From Pelagomonas calceolata (lineage: Eukaryota > Sar > Pelagophyceae > Pelagomonadales > Pelagomonadaceae): a DNA stretch of 64,000 nt. Under the pieces are notes generated by a model. The model did no database searches. It saw nothing but the letters and a program-made list of their open reading frames with translations, and had not been told where the DNA came from. The stretch spans positions 4,678,501 to 4,742,500 of the forward strand of contig CAKKNE010000002.1 in NCBI GenBank assembly GCA_918797485.1, in the 5' to 3' direction. The position numbers and the translations under genes were made by a program. Position 1 is the first letter of the stretch. Each line of letters opens with the position of its first letter. Positions 1 through 8,827 of this stretch are shown here, piece by piece.

Positions 1-693
1 GGTGCGTTCGACGCGGGCCGGCTCATGTCGACGGCGCCCGACGCCAAGGCCGCTTTCGAGGCCGTTCCTATTTCTATCCTGTCGTTGGTCTATCACAACG
101 TGATCCCCACGGTGAGTCGGCGACTGGGCTTTGATCGTGCTCGCATCGCGCGGGCGGTGCTACTGGGCTCGGCGTTCCCGCTAGTGATGTTTATCGCGTG
201 GAACGCACTTGTACAAGGCGTCGTCGACGCCGGCAGCAGCGCGGATCCGGTCGCGGCGCTTATTGCTGCGGAGTCGGGGGAGGCTGGTGCCGAGCTCTCG
301 GTCGCGGTGCAGATTTTTTCGTTCTCGGCCGTGGTCACCAGCTTCGTGGGATTTTACTACGGCATGCGGGGCTACGTGAAAGACGTCCTGGTCGAGAGTT
401 CAGCGAGTGGCCTGGCCGACGACGAGCGCGTCCTCGCCGCGGCGGTCCTTGTGCCGCCGTCTATTCTTGCAGCGACGGACCCGGGACTGTTTTTACCCGC
501 CCTTGACGCCGCCGGAACGTTCGGTATCACTTTACTTTTTGGTATCATACCGGCGGCGTGCGCCTGGCGGCTGAGAAAAGACGAAAACTCCGAGATTTTC
601 GTCCCCGGTGGGGCCGCCGTCCTCGCGGCGATGGTCGCGCTCTCGGCGTTTGTTATTGGCGAGGGTGCGCTGGACGCATTGGGGCTCATCTGA
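1..693 (+). CDS. Trp/Tyr-type aromatic amino acid permease, 5' partial
   Basis: The frame is open from base 1, so the true start lies upstream; an ATG at 25 is internal. The 231 visible residues resemble the C-terminal part of the tryptophan/tyrosine permease family (HAAAP, APC superfamily), which imports aromatic amino acids across a membrane. Visible are a helix starting VPISILSLVYHNVIPTVSR, the segment VLLGSAFPLVMFIAWNALVQ typical of the family, a helix near ILAATDPGLFLPALDAAG, and two further hydrophobic stretches before the stop. Family members are about 400 residues, so roughly half is missing off the left edge. Eukaryotic algal homologues are often organelle-envelope proteins, but the N terminus is not visible. 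Single exon as far as seen. Confidence 0.75.
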   Translation, partial: GAFDAGRLMSTAPDAKAAFEAVPISILSLVYHNVIPTVSRRLGFDRARIARAVLLGSAFPLVMFIAWNALVQGVVDAGSSADPVAALIAAESGEAGAELSVAVQIFSFSAVVTSFVGFYYGMRGYVKDVLVESSASGLADDERVLAAAVLVPPSILAATDPGLFLPALDAAGTFGITLLFGIIPAACAWRLRKDENSEIFVPGGAAVLAAMVALSAFVIGEGALDALGLI

Positions 694-832
694 TGATCGG
701 CATGTGTTCTTCGCTCGTGTAATCTTGTAGTCTAGTCGTTTTTCCTTCGATTCCGCGCTTTCTCGCGGGTTTTGCTGACTTTGCCGCAGCGGTTTTGGAG
801 CCATAGCCGCTCACCACTCATTAATTCTCAGA

Positions 833-852
833 GCGAGATAAGAATATCTCGC
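833..852. repeat. Perfect 8-bp inverted repeat downstream of the permease gene
   Basis: GCGAGATA and TATCTCGC are exact reverse complements separated by AGAA. It lies about 140 bp after the permease stop and could form a stem-loop in a 3' UTR. No function is shown. Confidence 0.4.
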
Positions 853-933
853 GAACTGTCACGCGCGGCAGCACTCCGCGGTCGTAAGGCCCCCCCCTGT
901 ATTGCTCATAACCAATAAGTGGGCCCTCACCAC

Positions 934-1032
934 GTATTTACCAGTGCATAAATCAACTTGTGGCCGAGCGTGCTAAATCATGGCCTCCACGCCATCATCG
1001 CGCACCCGACTCACTGGTTGATTTGCGCACAG
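934..1032 (+). mobile_element. Introner-type intron in the AAAP transporter fragment (reverse orientation)
   Basis: An insertion flanked by an 8-bp target duplication GTATTTAC (934-941 and 1033-1040). The right end reads GGTTGATTTGCGCACA; the left end is a diverged inverted copy. The interior holds CCTCCACGCCATC and GCACCCGAC, the same words as in the calpain introner, but here in the opposite orientation relative to the host gene. Splicing GT(934) to AG(1032) restores the target sequence. The length is 99 bp. Confidence 0.7.
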
Positions 1033-1314
1033 GTATTTACTGGCCTCATCCCCTTCTTCGGCCAGATGAACAGTCTCATCGGCGCGGTCTTCGATCCTCT
1101 GCTATGTTTTGTCTTACCGTCGATCATGCTCTATAAGAGCGGGCTGCCGATGACGCCTATCGACAAGGCCGGCGCGCTCTTCTACGTCTTCGTCGTCGGT
1201 GTGTTCGCGTGGGGTCCCGGTACGGGCGTCGCGATTTACTCGATCGCGGAGTCGAGCGACGACGTCGGCGGGCCGTTCTCGTGCCAGTGCATCGCGAAGC
1301 AGTGTTCTACTTGA
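1033..1314 (+). pseudogene. 3' remnant of an AAAP (Aa_trans) amino acid transporter
   Basis: After the introner acceptor the frame encodes TGLIPFFGQMNSLIGAVFD and a following hydrophobic segment with FVLPSIMLY, matching the last transmembrane helices of the amino acid/auxin permease family (IPFFG..LIGA...FxLPS). It then runs on to a stop at 1314. Upstream of the introner the same frame meets a TAA at 916-918, and no exon for the earlier helices is recognisable between 694 and 933. Either earlier exons are hidden behind an intron ending near 919, or this is a 5'-truncated copy. I favour a remnant. It sits next to another APC-superfamily transporter but is not the same family. Confidence 0.55.
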
Positions 1315-1365
1315 GCATGCAGATATCTCCAAGTTCTTGTACATAGATCGAGTAATCAGTGCATC

Positions 1366-1387
1366 CTAGTGTCTTATAGGCCGCTAG
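1366..1387 (+). repeat. CTAG-N14-CTAG motif, copy 1
   Basis: CTAG ends around TGTCTTATAGGCCG, one mismatch from the family consensus. It lies between the transporter remnant and the small membrane ORF, 117 bp upstream of its ATG. Confidence 0.75.
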
Positions 1388-1503
1388 CCCTCGTAATTAT
1401 TCTCGACAAAAAACGCAAAGCGCAGTAAAACCGCAGCGCAGGCGTTGCCGAGGCAAAAACGTCTGATAACCGCTGCGCAGGTGCTCTCTGCTGCATCGCA
1501 ACC

Positions 1504-1713
1504 ATGGAGCAAACCGACCTCATGGCAGAGCTCTCGAAGGCCTGGCAGTCGGTACCTTATTTGAGCCTGGCTTTGATCGTCAGCGCCTGGACCATAGGAG
1601 TGTTTGGGCTGTCAATTTTATTGGACGATTGCGGCGCGGAGGGCGAAAGCGCGGCGGACGCCATCACGAAGCTTGCGCGACGCCGCGAGTTCATGAAGAG
1701 CCACGTCGTCTGA
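1504..1713 (+). CDS. Small single-span membrane protein, unknown
   Basis: A 69-residue ORF beginning MEQTDLMAELSKAW. It has one clear hydrophobic helix (LSLALIVSAWTIGVFGLSILL, about residues 20-40) and a short charged tail. I do not recognise the family. Its stop codon overlaps the ATG of the next gene by one base (TGATG at 1711-1715). It could be an independent small protein, or the first exon of the downstream dioxygenase with an intron I cannot place. A plain ATG and no upstream competitor support the start. Confidence 0.4.
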   Translation: MEQTDLMAELSKAWQSVPYLSLALIVSAWTIGVFGLSILLDDCGAEGESAADAITKLARRREFMKSHVV

Positions 1714-2576
1714 TGCGCCTCGAGCTCGTCGAGACGCAGCGCTACGCGGTCCTCTCTCAGCGCGCGACGCGGCAGCGCTGGTTCGGGAGGTCCGTGGCCG
1801 CTTTCACGGTAAACTCACCCCGAGTAGATTATGGCGACGCCGCGCTGCGAGCGCTCATGGAGCCGCACCTCCGGAAAATGCGCGCCGCCCGGCCGACCAC
1901 TGACAGCAGCATGACGGCGCGTATCCTGCGATACGACGCCGACCGCTACAAGCTCGCCGAGTCGCTCCGTGACACGCTCGGCGTAGGAAGCCTCGAGGCC
2001 TGCGCCTGCGCCGACGCTCATGCAAAACGGGCATTGCTGGCGCCGCTCCTCGATCCCGCTACGCGCCGGCCGTTTCAGCGGGCCTACGACGCCTGGATCC
2101 GCGGCGTCGTGCTGCCTGAAATTGCGGCGGACGCGACTCGCGTGCGGTACCAGCAATTTCCCTGCGTGCGGGCGCAATGTCCCGGCGACATGACGCTCGG
2201 GCCGCACTGCGACGCGGCGTATGGGCATTCTCCCTCTACACTGATCGTCTCGTGTCTCCTCACGCCGGCATACGGCACGAACGCGCTGATCTACGAGTCG
2301 AGCCCGGGCCGCGAAAATTGGACGGCCTTCGAAGGCTCTGAAGGTGCGGCACTCGCCTTCCCCGGAGGTCTCGCAGCGCATTTCACCTCGGAGAACACGA
2401 CGGGCCGGGCGCGGTGGTCCATCGACGCGCGCGTGCTGGTGGACGACGCGACGTCGGCCTACGACGCGGGGTCCTACTTCGCGGTCGCGGAGCGCGTCGG
2501 CGGCGCCTGGCGGCGCGTCGGGGACGAGATTGCCGCCGTCGACCCCCGTGTCGGTATTCCATTTGATCGAACGTAA
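1713..2576 (+). CDS. StrG-like 2-oxoglutarate/Fe(II) dioxygenase
   Basis: A 287-residue protein. The region at about residues 163-260 carries an iron-binding pattern: PHCDAAYGH (His-x-Asp, then Tyr-x-His), followed by GTNALIYESSPGRENW and, near the end, AAHFTSENTTGRARWSIDAR, giving a distal His and a 2-oxoglutarate-binding Arg. The same order (HxD..YGH, GTN.L..ES.PG, distal H, R.S.D.R) is known in StrG-like members of the PhyH superfamily, which are predicted to hydroxylate small molecules; the substrate here is unknown. No signal peptide is seen. The ATG at 1713 overlaps the preceding stop. The next gene is convergent, with its stop only 18 bp away. Confidence 0.65.
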   Translation: MRLELVETQRYAVLSQRATRQRWFGRSVAAFTVNSPRVDYGDAALRALMEPHLRKMRAARPTTDSSMTARILRYDADRYKLAESLRDTLGVGSLEACACADAHAKRALLAPLLDPATRRPFQRAYDAWIRGVVLPEIAADATRVRYQQFPCVRAQCPGDMTLGPHCDAAYGHSPSTLIVSCLLTPAYGTNALIYESSPGRENWTAFEGSEGAALAFPGGLAAHFTSENTTGRARWSIDARVLVDDATSAYDAGSYFAVAERVGGAWRRVGDEIAAVDPRVGIPFDRT

Positions 2577-2594
2577 CTGTTGTGTCAACATACA

Positions 2595-4097
2595 TTACTC
2601 TATTCGCGCGATGAGGTCGCGCGTCGAGTTGCGGAAGTGCTCCAGCGCTCGCACGGCTCGGTTAACCTGCGCAACTTGCTGCTCATTCAGGCCGGGCGGG
2701 AGGCCCGGCCAGGACGCCATGGCCCCGTCGAACGACCCGAGGGCATCGCGGAGCCCCGCCGCGAGGGCGGCTTCCGACGCGTCGCCTTCGTCCCCGGCGG
2801 CGGCCGCCGCGACGCGCGCGCGGACGCACGTCGGCAGTTGGTTGCAGAGCGTCGCCACGTCCTCCGCGTCGGCGCCGGCAGCGAGGTAGCGTGCCAGCGC
2901 GCGGCTCAGGACGACGTCGGCGTAGGCAGAGTGGTACTGGTGATTCGGGCTGCTTGCCGCCGCCTTCGCAAACGACGAGGCGGCCGCGTCGAGGTCCCCG
3001 GCGGTGAGTTCCTTGTCGCCACGCGCGAACCAGGCGGCGCCTACAGTCGCCGCGTCAGCCCGTCGTCCCGGCGACTGCGTCTGCTCGACGGCGTCTAGAG
3101 ATGCTTCCCGCCAGGCGTATCCGACGGCGGCGACGGCCACAGCAGCCGCCACGGCCGCCGCGCGGAGCCAGGACGGACCTCGGCGGCGCCGCGCCGCGAG
3201 CGCCTCCGCGAGCGCGTCGTCGTCGTCGGTTCGGCGGCGGGGCGGCGGCCGCCGGCGCTGTGGCGGGGCCTTGTGGTGCGGGCGCCGTCGCTGCGCGACC
3301 AGCGGCGACCTCGGCCGCGCCCCCGCGCGCGGCGACGCCGGCGGCGACACGGAGAGCGCGTCGAAGCGTCCCGGCGTGGTCGACACGACGGAAGGCCTTG
3401 GAGCGTCCTGCTCACGGCACCGCTCGCGCCCGCCCGGCAGCGACGGCCCGGGCCGGCAGGCGTCGCCCGTCTCCTTCGCTGGCGCTGGCGCGGCCACGGG
3501 CTCTGGAACGGGCGCCGGTGCGGGCGCCTCGACCGGCGCGGCGGGCGCAGGCGAGGCCGCGTCGCCGCCGCCGCAGCCGCAGGGGACGCGCCGCCCGTCC
3601 CACGCGTCTAATAACGTCGCCGCGGCGTCGCCGTTCGCGCGCAGCGTCGCCACCAGTCCATCTCCCGAGAAGAGGCTCCCGTCGCCGAATCCCGTCGTCC
3701 TCAAACGGTCACACAAACCCTCCAGCGTCACCTCGACGCCCTCGTCGCCCGGCCAGACGGGCTTGTCCGAGCACACGCACTCGGCACAGCCGCAGCCGCA
3801 GCGGTAGCGTCGGACCGACTTCCCGTCGACCACCTCCCTTACTAATCTCGTGAGCGAGTCCGCGCCCGGCGCCGGCGCCGGCGCGGCGGCGCTCACCGTC
3901 GCGTGGCCGACGGCCCCGAGCGCCTGATCAATCACGTGCAGTTCGACGGGCCGCAGGAACTCAAAACTACACGTCTGCTTGCGGAAGTTGGCGCTCACGG
4001 CCTCGATCACGGCGACCTGTTCCAGGGCGCGTTGCGCGACGGCGACGCAGCCGCTACACTTCACATCACCCACAATCACTTTGTCAATTACAGGCAT
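2595..4097 (-). CDS. HMA-like domain plus TPR-like membrane protein
   Basis: A 500-residue protein if started at the ATG at 4097; the open frame continues upstream but without family signal. The N terminus (about residues 5-60) resembles a heavy-metal-associated fold, with GDVKCSGCVAVAQRALEQV giving a CxxC that could bind a metal ion. A Cys-rich patch follows (RYRCGCGCAECVCSDKP), then a long Pro/Ala-rich linker and an Arg-rich stretch. A single transmembrane helix (AAAVAAAVAVAAVGYAW) lies near residue 335. A TPR-like segment follows, including AWFARGDKELTAGDLDAAAS. The order suggests a membrane-anchored protein with a metal-binding head and a protein-interaction tail. It is convergent with the dioxygenase. 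No named orthologue is recognised. Confidence 0.6.
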   Translation of the reverse strand: MPVIDKVIVGDVKCSGCVAVAQRALEQVAVIEAVSANFRKQTCSFEFLRPVELHVIDQALGAVGHATVSAAAPAPAPGADSLTRLVREVVDGKSVRRYRCGCGCAECVCSDKPVWPGDEGVEVTLEGLCDRLRTTGFGDGSLFSGDGLVATLRANGDAAATLLDAWDGRRVPCGCGGGDAASPAPAAPVEAPAPAPVPEPVAAPAPAKETGDACRPGPSLPGGRERCREQDAPRPSVVSTTPGRFDALSVSPPASPRAGARPRSPLVAQRRRPHHKAPPQRRRPPPRRRTDDDDALAEALAARRRRGPSWLRAAAVAAAVAVAAVGYAWREASLDAVEQTQSPGRRADAATVGAAWFARGDKELTAGDLDAAASSFAKAAASSPNHQYHSAYADVVLSRALARYLAAGADAEDVATLCNQLPTCVRARVAAAAAGDEGDASEAALAAGLRDALGSFDGAMASWPGLPPGLNEQQVAQVNRAVRALEHFRNSTRDLIARIE

Positions 4098-4272
4098 GGG
4101 ATTAACACGAAACGAGTTCGCAGTCACCGTAGGGGTGTTAGAAGTTGTACTGGCACAAGTTATTTGAAACCGTTCGCTGCTAGCGGCAGCGTTTGTCAGC
4201 TGCCAAGACCAAGCACGCTCCCAAAACCCTGGAAAACCTAGTGCGTCTACACTAAGCTTATGATACACATAC

Positions 4273-5046
4273 TCACACAAGAGCGTGCTGTCGCCACTTG
4301 ACCAACTCCATCTCCCACGTGTGCCGCCGCGCGACGGCCGCCTTCCGGATCGGCGGCGGCGGCGCCGCGACCGTCGCCTTCGACGATGCCGGTCGTTGTG
4401 ACATCGACCTCTTAACGCGACGGAAGGCCGCCCGCGCGCCGTCGAAGAATCGGTCGCTACTTGTCTGGTGCACGGCCTCCCAGTGACTCTGGAGGACTTC
4501 CTGAGTCGGAGCCCGCATAAAGCACGCTGGGCATACAAATCCCTCTATCACCGTCTCGGACGGCGGCGCCGCGGGCAGCGACCGGTGCCGGCCGCGTCCG
4601 CCTCTTCCGAAGCGCGACGACGCCGGGACGGCTTGCGGCGGCGGCGGGCGCTCCGGCGAGCCGAGCTCCGCGCCCGGCGCCTCCTCGGTGCTCGGTATCC
4701 GCGCAGCGAGTCGCTCCGGCGAAACGACCGTGAGGAGCTCGGCAATCGTCGGCGCCTCCTCGAGCGGCGTGGTGGGCTCCCGCGGCGGCGTGAGCGGTTC
4801 TTCTTCCTCCGGGGCCTCGTGGATCGTCGCGATCGCGCGCGGCGACGACGATGCGCTCGACACGTCCTCGTCGGTCGAGCGTTGCGCGAGGGCGCGCAGT
4901 TGATCGCCCTCGGCCCGCGCCGCCTGGAGGCGCTTCCACAAGTTTTCTCGCTCGACTTCCTGCCGCTCGAGGTCTTCGGTGATGGCGGAGTTGCGCAGCT
5001 TGAAGCTGGCGATGTTGAGGCCTACTGGGGGCGATCGGTCGGCCAT
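4273..5046 (-). CDS. C2H2-type zinc-finger protein with N-terminal coiled coil
   Basis: A 257-residue protein. Residues about 22-60 are Glu/Arg/Leu-rich and look like a coiled coil (LERQEVERENLWKRLQAARA). The middle is acidic and Pro-rich low complexity. Near residue 170, FVCPACFMRAPTQEVLQSH continues to a second His, giving a Cys-x2-Cys...His-x4-His finger. The C terminus is basic. Single fingers like this bind nucleic acid or proteins; nothing more specific can be said. The start at 5046 is the first ATG of the frame. Confidence 0.6.
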   Translation of the reverse strand: MADRSPPVGLNIASFKLRNSAITEDLERQEVERENLWKRLQAARAEGDQLRALAQRSTDEDVSSASSSPRAIATIHEAPEEEEPLTPPREPTTPLEEAPTIAELLTVVSPERLAARIPSTEEAPGAELGSPERPPPPQAVPASSRFGRGGRGRHRSLPAAPPSETVIEGFVCPACFMRAPTQEVLQSHWEAVHQTSSDRFFDGARAAFRRVKRSMSQRPASSKATVAAPPPPIRKAAVARRHTWEMELVKWRQHALV

Positions 5047-5367
5047 ATTTTTTCTGGGTATAAGGCGCCGCCGAGCACTTTACAATTTGATTGCTGTTTT
5101 GCTCTCCGAAACTTTCGAGCCGAGCACGCCGCGATCGTTACGCCAGGGGCTGTGAGATCGTCCTGAGGGCAAGTACGCGTCGAAATTTCGTACGTTTTCA
5201 CGGTCACCGGCCGCCACAAAGCGCTGATGCGATGTGAAAACCCGTGCACTAGGTACTAAGAAAGGCAAGTCTAGATTACAAACAGGGCAGTCAACGGCGC
5301 GGGGTAAAGGTTGGTGTGAGAGTGGGGTGTGGCGCCGGACCGTGGGTCGAATTGTGTCAAAAATTTC
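5047..5367. other. Intergenic, nothing recognised
   Basis: This interval holds the upstream region of the zinc-finger gene and the 3' flank of the RING gene. I see no repeat, RNA gene or motif copy. Confidence 0.5.
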
Positions 5368-7587
5368 TCAGGAGCCTGTCATGTCCGCCGACGCCTCGAG
5401 CTCCTCCAGGCTGCGCCCGCTGTGCGCCACCATCGAACGCCGCAGTTCGATGGCCGACGCGCGCACCCGGTCCCGCGCCGTCGCCGGCCGCGGGTACACG
5501 CGAGAAATCGCCGGCTGCTTGCAGAGAGGACAAGTGTTGCGCTGCTTCAGCCACGGGTGTAAACAGTCCGCATGAAACAAGTGGAGGCAGTCCGGCAACC
5601 TTACCACGTCGTCGTCCTCGAGTGCATCGAGGCAGATGGCGCAGACCTCGTCCGCACTTTCTTCGGGCGCGGGTTCGGCCGTCTCCATCAGCTGGGTTAT
5701 TGAACTCTCGTAGGCCTCGGCTACTCTCCTAACAACATCAGCGTTGCGCGTGACTCGTGTTGGGGGAGGTGCCTGCACGGCCTCATTCAAGGCGCGCCTC
5801 CTCCGGAAGTAGCGGAACGCCCTACGGTACGCCCTCCGAAAGATCGACGCGCGCGGCGTCGACCGAGGCACGGGCGGCCCGTCCTCGGTCGCCCACCTTG
5901 CCAATCTTCGTTGCCGTTGTTCGGGCGTGTCCGGCTGAGTCGCCTGGGGGTGCTCCAAATGATCCTCAACTAACACTTCCAAATCCGCCCTAGCTAGTCT
6001 CGAGTAGGGCGTCGGCCCGAAGTCCAACGGTTGATGCGGCCCCCGCCGGGAATTGCGCTGCGTCGCGCAGATAATCAGGCACAGCGAAGTAGCCACGAGC
6101 TCCGCGGCCACGAAGGCAGCGAGCCAGGGGTGCTGTTTTATCGACCGCGCGAAGCCCGACTTCCTCCTTTTTTCGTCATGTTTTTCTTCCGGCTCTGAGC
6201 AGGCCGTCGCGTTCCCGAAGCACACGCCGCACGCGTCCTCGGCTTCGTTGAAACCTTCACAAATGCCGCAGCGGTCGACTCTCGCGTTGCCGTAGCACCC
6301 TCCGGCACAGTCTGGGAGGCAACAAACTGTGGCATTACCTAACGAGCCTTCGAAGGCGTCGCCTGAGCATTGGCCGAGGCAGTCCGTGGTCGTAATGTCG
6401 CAGCAGTTCGCGTTGCTGTCCTCGAATATGTTGACAGAGCAGGTCCCGTCGCAGGCTTGGACGACGAAGGCATTGTTTATATCACATGCGTTATCGCATT
6501 CTGAACGGCCGCACCAGTCGCACGTCGCATTTCCGTCTATTGTCAATTCGGTCGAGAGGACGAGGCGCCGCTCATTTGCAACAGAGGTGGCTTCGCCGCC
6601 GTCGCCGACACCGTCGTCATCATCATTGCTCGGCGACGCGTAGCGCAGCTCGATTGCATATGAACCCTCCGTTGGCGGCGCCTCGCACGTGATCGTAGCG
6701 GGCCCATCAGGACCATCGTCAAAAGTGAACTGAGCCGGCGAGCTGAAGCCTCCGCTGAAGGCGCAGCGCCACGCGAAGGCAGCTTCGCCCGAGCAGCCGA
6801 AAAACGGGGCCCGCAGCGTTATCATGGACGCTACGGACTCGACGCAAAAATCCTCGGGCACGGGACATAGCGTGACCTTCGTCATTGCTAGTGGTGCAGC
6901 GCCGGCGTAGGCGCCTTCGCCTAACGTGCCCCACGCTTCTGCACGTTTCAATTGCTCGTCCGTCGCGGCGACTCTTTCTGAACCGTCGAACCGCAGCCCG
7001 ACGACCAACAAATCCGGTTCCTCATTCATGACCTCCTCGTGGATTATAGTGAGCCTTCCATCCTCAAAGACCTCGACGCCGACTGTGGCGCGTAAATCCG
7101 CTCTTCCATACAACGAGACGTTGCGCCATCGCACAGCTAAAGCGCCGTCGTCCGTGGCGGCGTAGATCGCCGCATTATCATGACCCGGATTCAAGTCCGC
7201 GGCGTAGGCCGCCAGCACGCCGCGCCAGTCGTTTTCTGTCTCGAGCGAGCACTGGTCCGTCGCAAAAAAACCGCTGCAGGGCGGTGCTGGGGAGAAGAAT
7301 AAGGCGCCGTTCGGGTTCGCCCAGGCGTGATTTCTACGTCTTCCTAGGACCGGGGCCGTGCCGTCGACGTGCGCCATGGGCGTGTCGTCAACATCACTAC
7401 TCGCGAGGCGCGTCCACGCTTTCGTGGCCCAACCGTCGGTCCAGGGGTCCGTTCTTACTAGATAGCGTACGCGCGGCGACGCCGTCGCGAGGCGGCGATG
7501 GTCCGGCAAGTGCCGGGCAGGCGGTTCTTGGCCCGGTTCCAAGCGCCGGGCGCCGGCCAGAGCGACTGCAACTATTAACAGACGCAT
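5368..7587 (-). CDS. Secreted-ectodomain, single-pass RING-H2 E3 ubiquitin ligase
   Basis: A 739-residue protein starting at the ATG at 7587, directly followed by a signal peptide (MRLLIVAVALAGA). The long luminal or extracellular part is Cys-rich, with repeated DxCGxC-like units (CGICEGFNEAEDACGVCFG) and N-glycosylation sequons. One transmembrane helix (AFVAAELVATSLCLIICAT) follows, then a basic cytosolic part. A complete RING-H2 (CAICLDALEDD, then LPDCLHLFHADCLHPW and NTCPLC; C3H2C3) sits near the C terminus. This matches membrane-anchored RING-H2 ligases, which ubiquitinate membrane or cytosolic clients. The upstream ATG at 7647 would bury the signal peptide and is not preferred. Single exon. 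Confidence 0.8.
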   Translation of the reverse strand: MRLLIVAVALAGARRLEPGQEPPARHLPDHRRLATASPRVRYLVRTDPWTDGWATKAWTRLASSDVDDTPMAHVDGTAPVLGRRRNHAWANPNGALFFSPAPPCSGFFATDQCSLETENDWRGVLAAYAADLNPGHDNAAIYAATDDGALAVRWRNVSLYGRADLRATVGVEVFEDGRLTIIHEEVMNEEPDLLVVGLRFDGSERVAATDEQLKRAEAWGTLGEGAYAGAAPLAMTKVTLCPVPEDFCVESVASMITLRAPFFGCSGEAAFAWRCAFSGGFSSPAQFTFDDGPDGPATITCEAPPTEGSYAIELRYASPSNDDDDGVGDGGEATSVANERRLVLSTELTIDGNATCDWCGRSECDNACDINNAFVVQACDGTCSVNIFEDSNANCCDITTTDCLGQCSGDAFEGSLGNATVCCLPDCAGGCYGNARVDRCGICEGFNEAEDACGVCFGNATACSEPEEKHDEKRRKSGFARSIKQHPWLAAFVAAELVATSLCLIICATQRNSRRGPHQPLDFGPTPYSRLARADLEVLVEDHLEHPQATQPDTPEQRQRRLARWATEDGPPVPRSTPRASIFRRAYRRAFRYFRRRRALNEAVQAPPPTRVTRNADVVRRVAEAYESSITQLMETAEPAPEESADEVCAICLDALEDDDVVRLPDCLHLFHADCLHPWLKQRNTCPLCKQPAISRVYPRPATARDRVRASAIELRRSMVAHSGRSLEELEASADMTGS

Positions 7588-7646
7588 GTTTACTGGGCTA
7601 TGGCAGCATTTTACGGGACTATGGTACGGAGTCACTCTTTGCAACA

Positions 7647-7667
7647 CTAGTGCCGGTAAGCCGCTAG
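7647..7667 (+). repeat. CTAG motif, diverged copy in a divergent promoter
   Basis: CTAG, TGCCGGTAAGCCG, CTAG. It lies 60 bp upstream of the RING gene start and 217 bp upstream of the next gene, in their shared 5' region. Confidence 0.55.
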
Positions 7668-7883
7668 CAATTATTTTATGCTCTTAAGCAAAAGCGCTGG
7701 ATTAGACTGTTGAACTTGTCGTGGGAGTTTTCGGGCAGTGCGCCTGATCAGCTCTCTTCGACCTGCACACGGTTTTCGACCGCTGGGGACGCTCTGCTGC
7801 CAGCTAGAGGCTGCAGCCAGGCGCACCCCAGCCAGCCCCAGCCGTCGAAGCGCAGCCGTCGACGCCGTGAACGACCAGCAGCC

Positions 7884-8390
7884 ATGGCCAACAAAGAGCC
7901 CTGGGCCGCCTCCCTCCTCGTCGCCCTCGCCGGCCTCACGCTCGCGGCCCGGCCGGACCTCCGCCTGCCGATCTGTCTCTTATTGATCGCGGCATTACTT
8001 TCGCCGCCCGGCGTCGCTTCAATAGTAGATGTCCATGCGAACTTCATGGGTGCCACGCTCGAGCGACGACGAGTGCACATGGCGTTCCGCGACATTATGC
8101 GCGGCGGCATGGGAGATGCCATCACAGATGAAAAAGTGAAGCAGGCCCTCAACGCCAACATCAAGGAGGCCGTGGCGGACGCGCTGCGGGACCCCGAGTT
8201 CACGCTGATCGCGCGCGAGACGGTCAAGGACGCGCTGCGGGACCGCGACGTCCACCGCGCGGCGCTCGAGGGCGCCATGGGCAACCTGAGCGTGAAGCTC
8301 AACCCGTTTCGACGGAGCAACGACGACGCGGCGTCGCCGCGGGGGCGGGCGGACTCCGACGGCGCGCGGTCGCCGCCGCCGCCGGCGTAG
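7884..8390 (+). CDS. Small membrane protein, unknown
   Basis: A 168-residue protein from the ATG at 7884. Residues 8-50 form two hydrophobic segments (SLLVALAGLTLAA and LPICLLLIAALLSPPGVASI), compatible with a signal anchor or two-helix hairpin. The rest is soluble, helical and charged (FRDIMRGGMGDAITDEKVKQ, LRDPEFTLIARETVKDALRD), ending in an acidic/Pro-rich tail. I recognise no family. The ORF extends upstream in frame, but the earlier residues are Ser/Arg-rich without features. It shares a promoter region with the RING ligase. Confidence 0.55.
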   Translation: MANKEPWAASLLVALAGLTLAARPDLRLPICLLLIAALLSPPGVASIVDVHANFMGATLERRRVHMAFRDIMRGGMGDAITDEKVKQALNANIKEAVADALRDPEFTLIARETVKDALRDRDVHRAALEGAMGNLSVKLNPFRRSNDDAASPRGRADSDGARSPPPPA

Positions 8391-8827
8391 GCGTCCTTTG
8401 TGGATAAGCTGTACCTGTGCACTACCTTACCTTTGCCGAGCATAGTCGTGTGGACATCGCCTCCGCCGGTTCGTCGGCGCCGGTTGCGCAGAGGCCGGCT
8501 CGCGGCGCGCGGTCGCCATTCCGACGGGCAACGTCGGCGAGGCGTCCGCGCAAGGCTGCCCCCGTGACGACGAGGGCGCTAAAATATTGCGCCGATGTTT
8601 GAACCAACGGACCATGCTCTCTGGCCAAATTCTGGCTTCTCGGGCTGCCATTGACGCCGATTCACCGCCGCATTGGGAATCGACGCGCGTGCCGAAGCCT
8701 CCTGAGCTCGCCCGGCCTGCGGCTCCCCCGGAAAATCGAGGCGGCGGCGCTCGCGCTGCCCCACCCCGCAGGACCTTGTCTCAAGGGCAGCACGCCGTAC
8801 CTAGACGCGCGTGCTGCCCCCAAGACC
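8391..8827. other. Intergenic, nothing recognised
   Basis: GC-rich sequence upstream of the introner-bearing gene. No motif copy, RNA gene or repeat was seen. Confidence 0.45.

Noticed and set aside
958-1032. Apparent N terminus NHGLHAIIAHPTHWLICAQ for the AAAP fragment
   Set aside because: It is introner sequence. The same HPTHWLI-type peptide appears antisense in other introners, so it is a TIR translation.
3004-3853. Long plus-strand ORFs opposite the HMA/TPR gene
   Set aside because: They are antisense shadows of a repetitive Ala/Pro/Arg coding region.
4170-4200. Another CTAG motif copy (CTAGCGGCAGCG...)
   Set aside because: The second CTAG is missing and the interior does not match.
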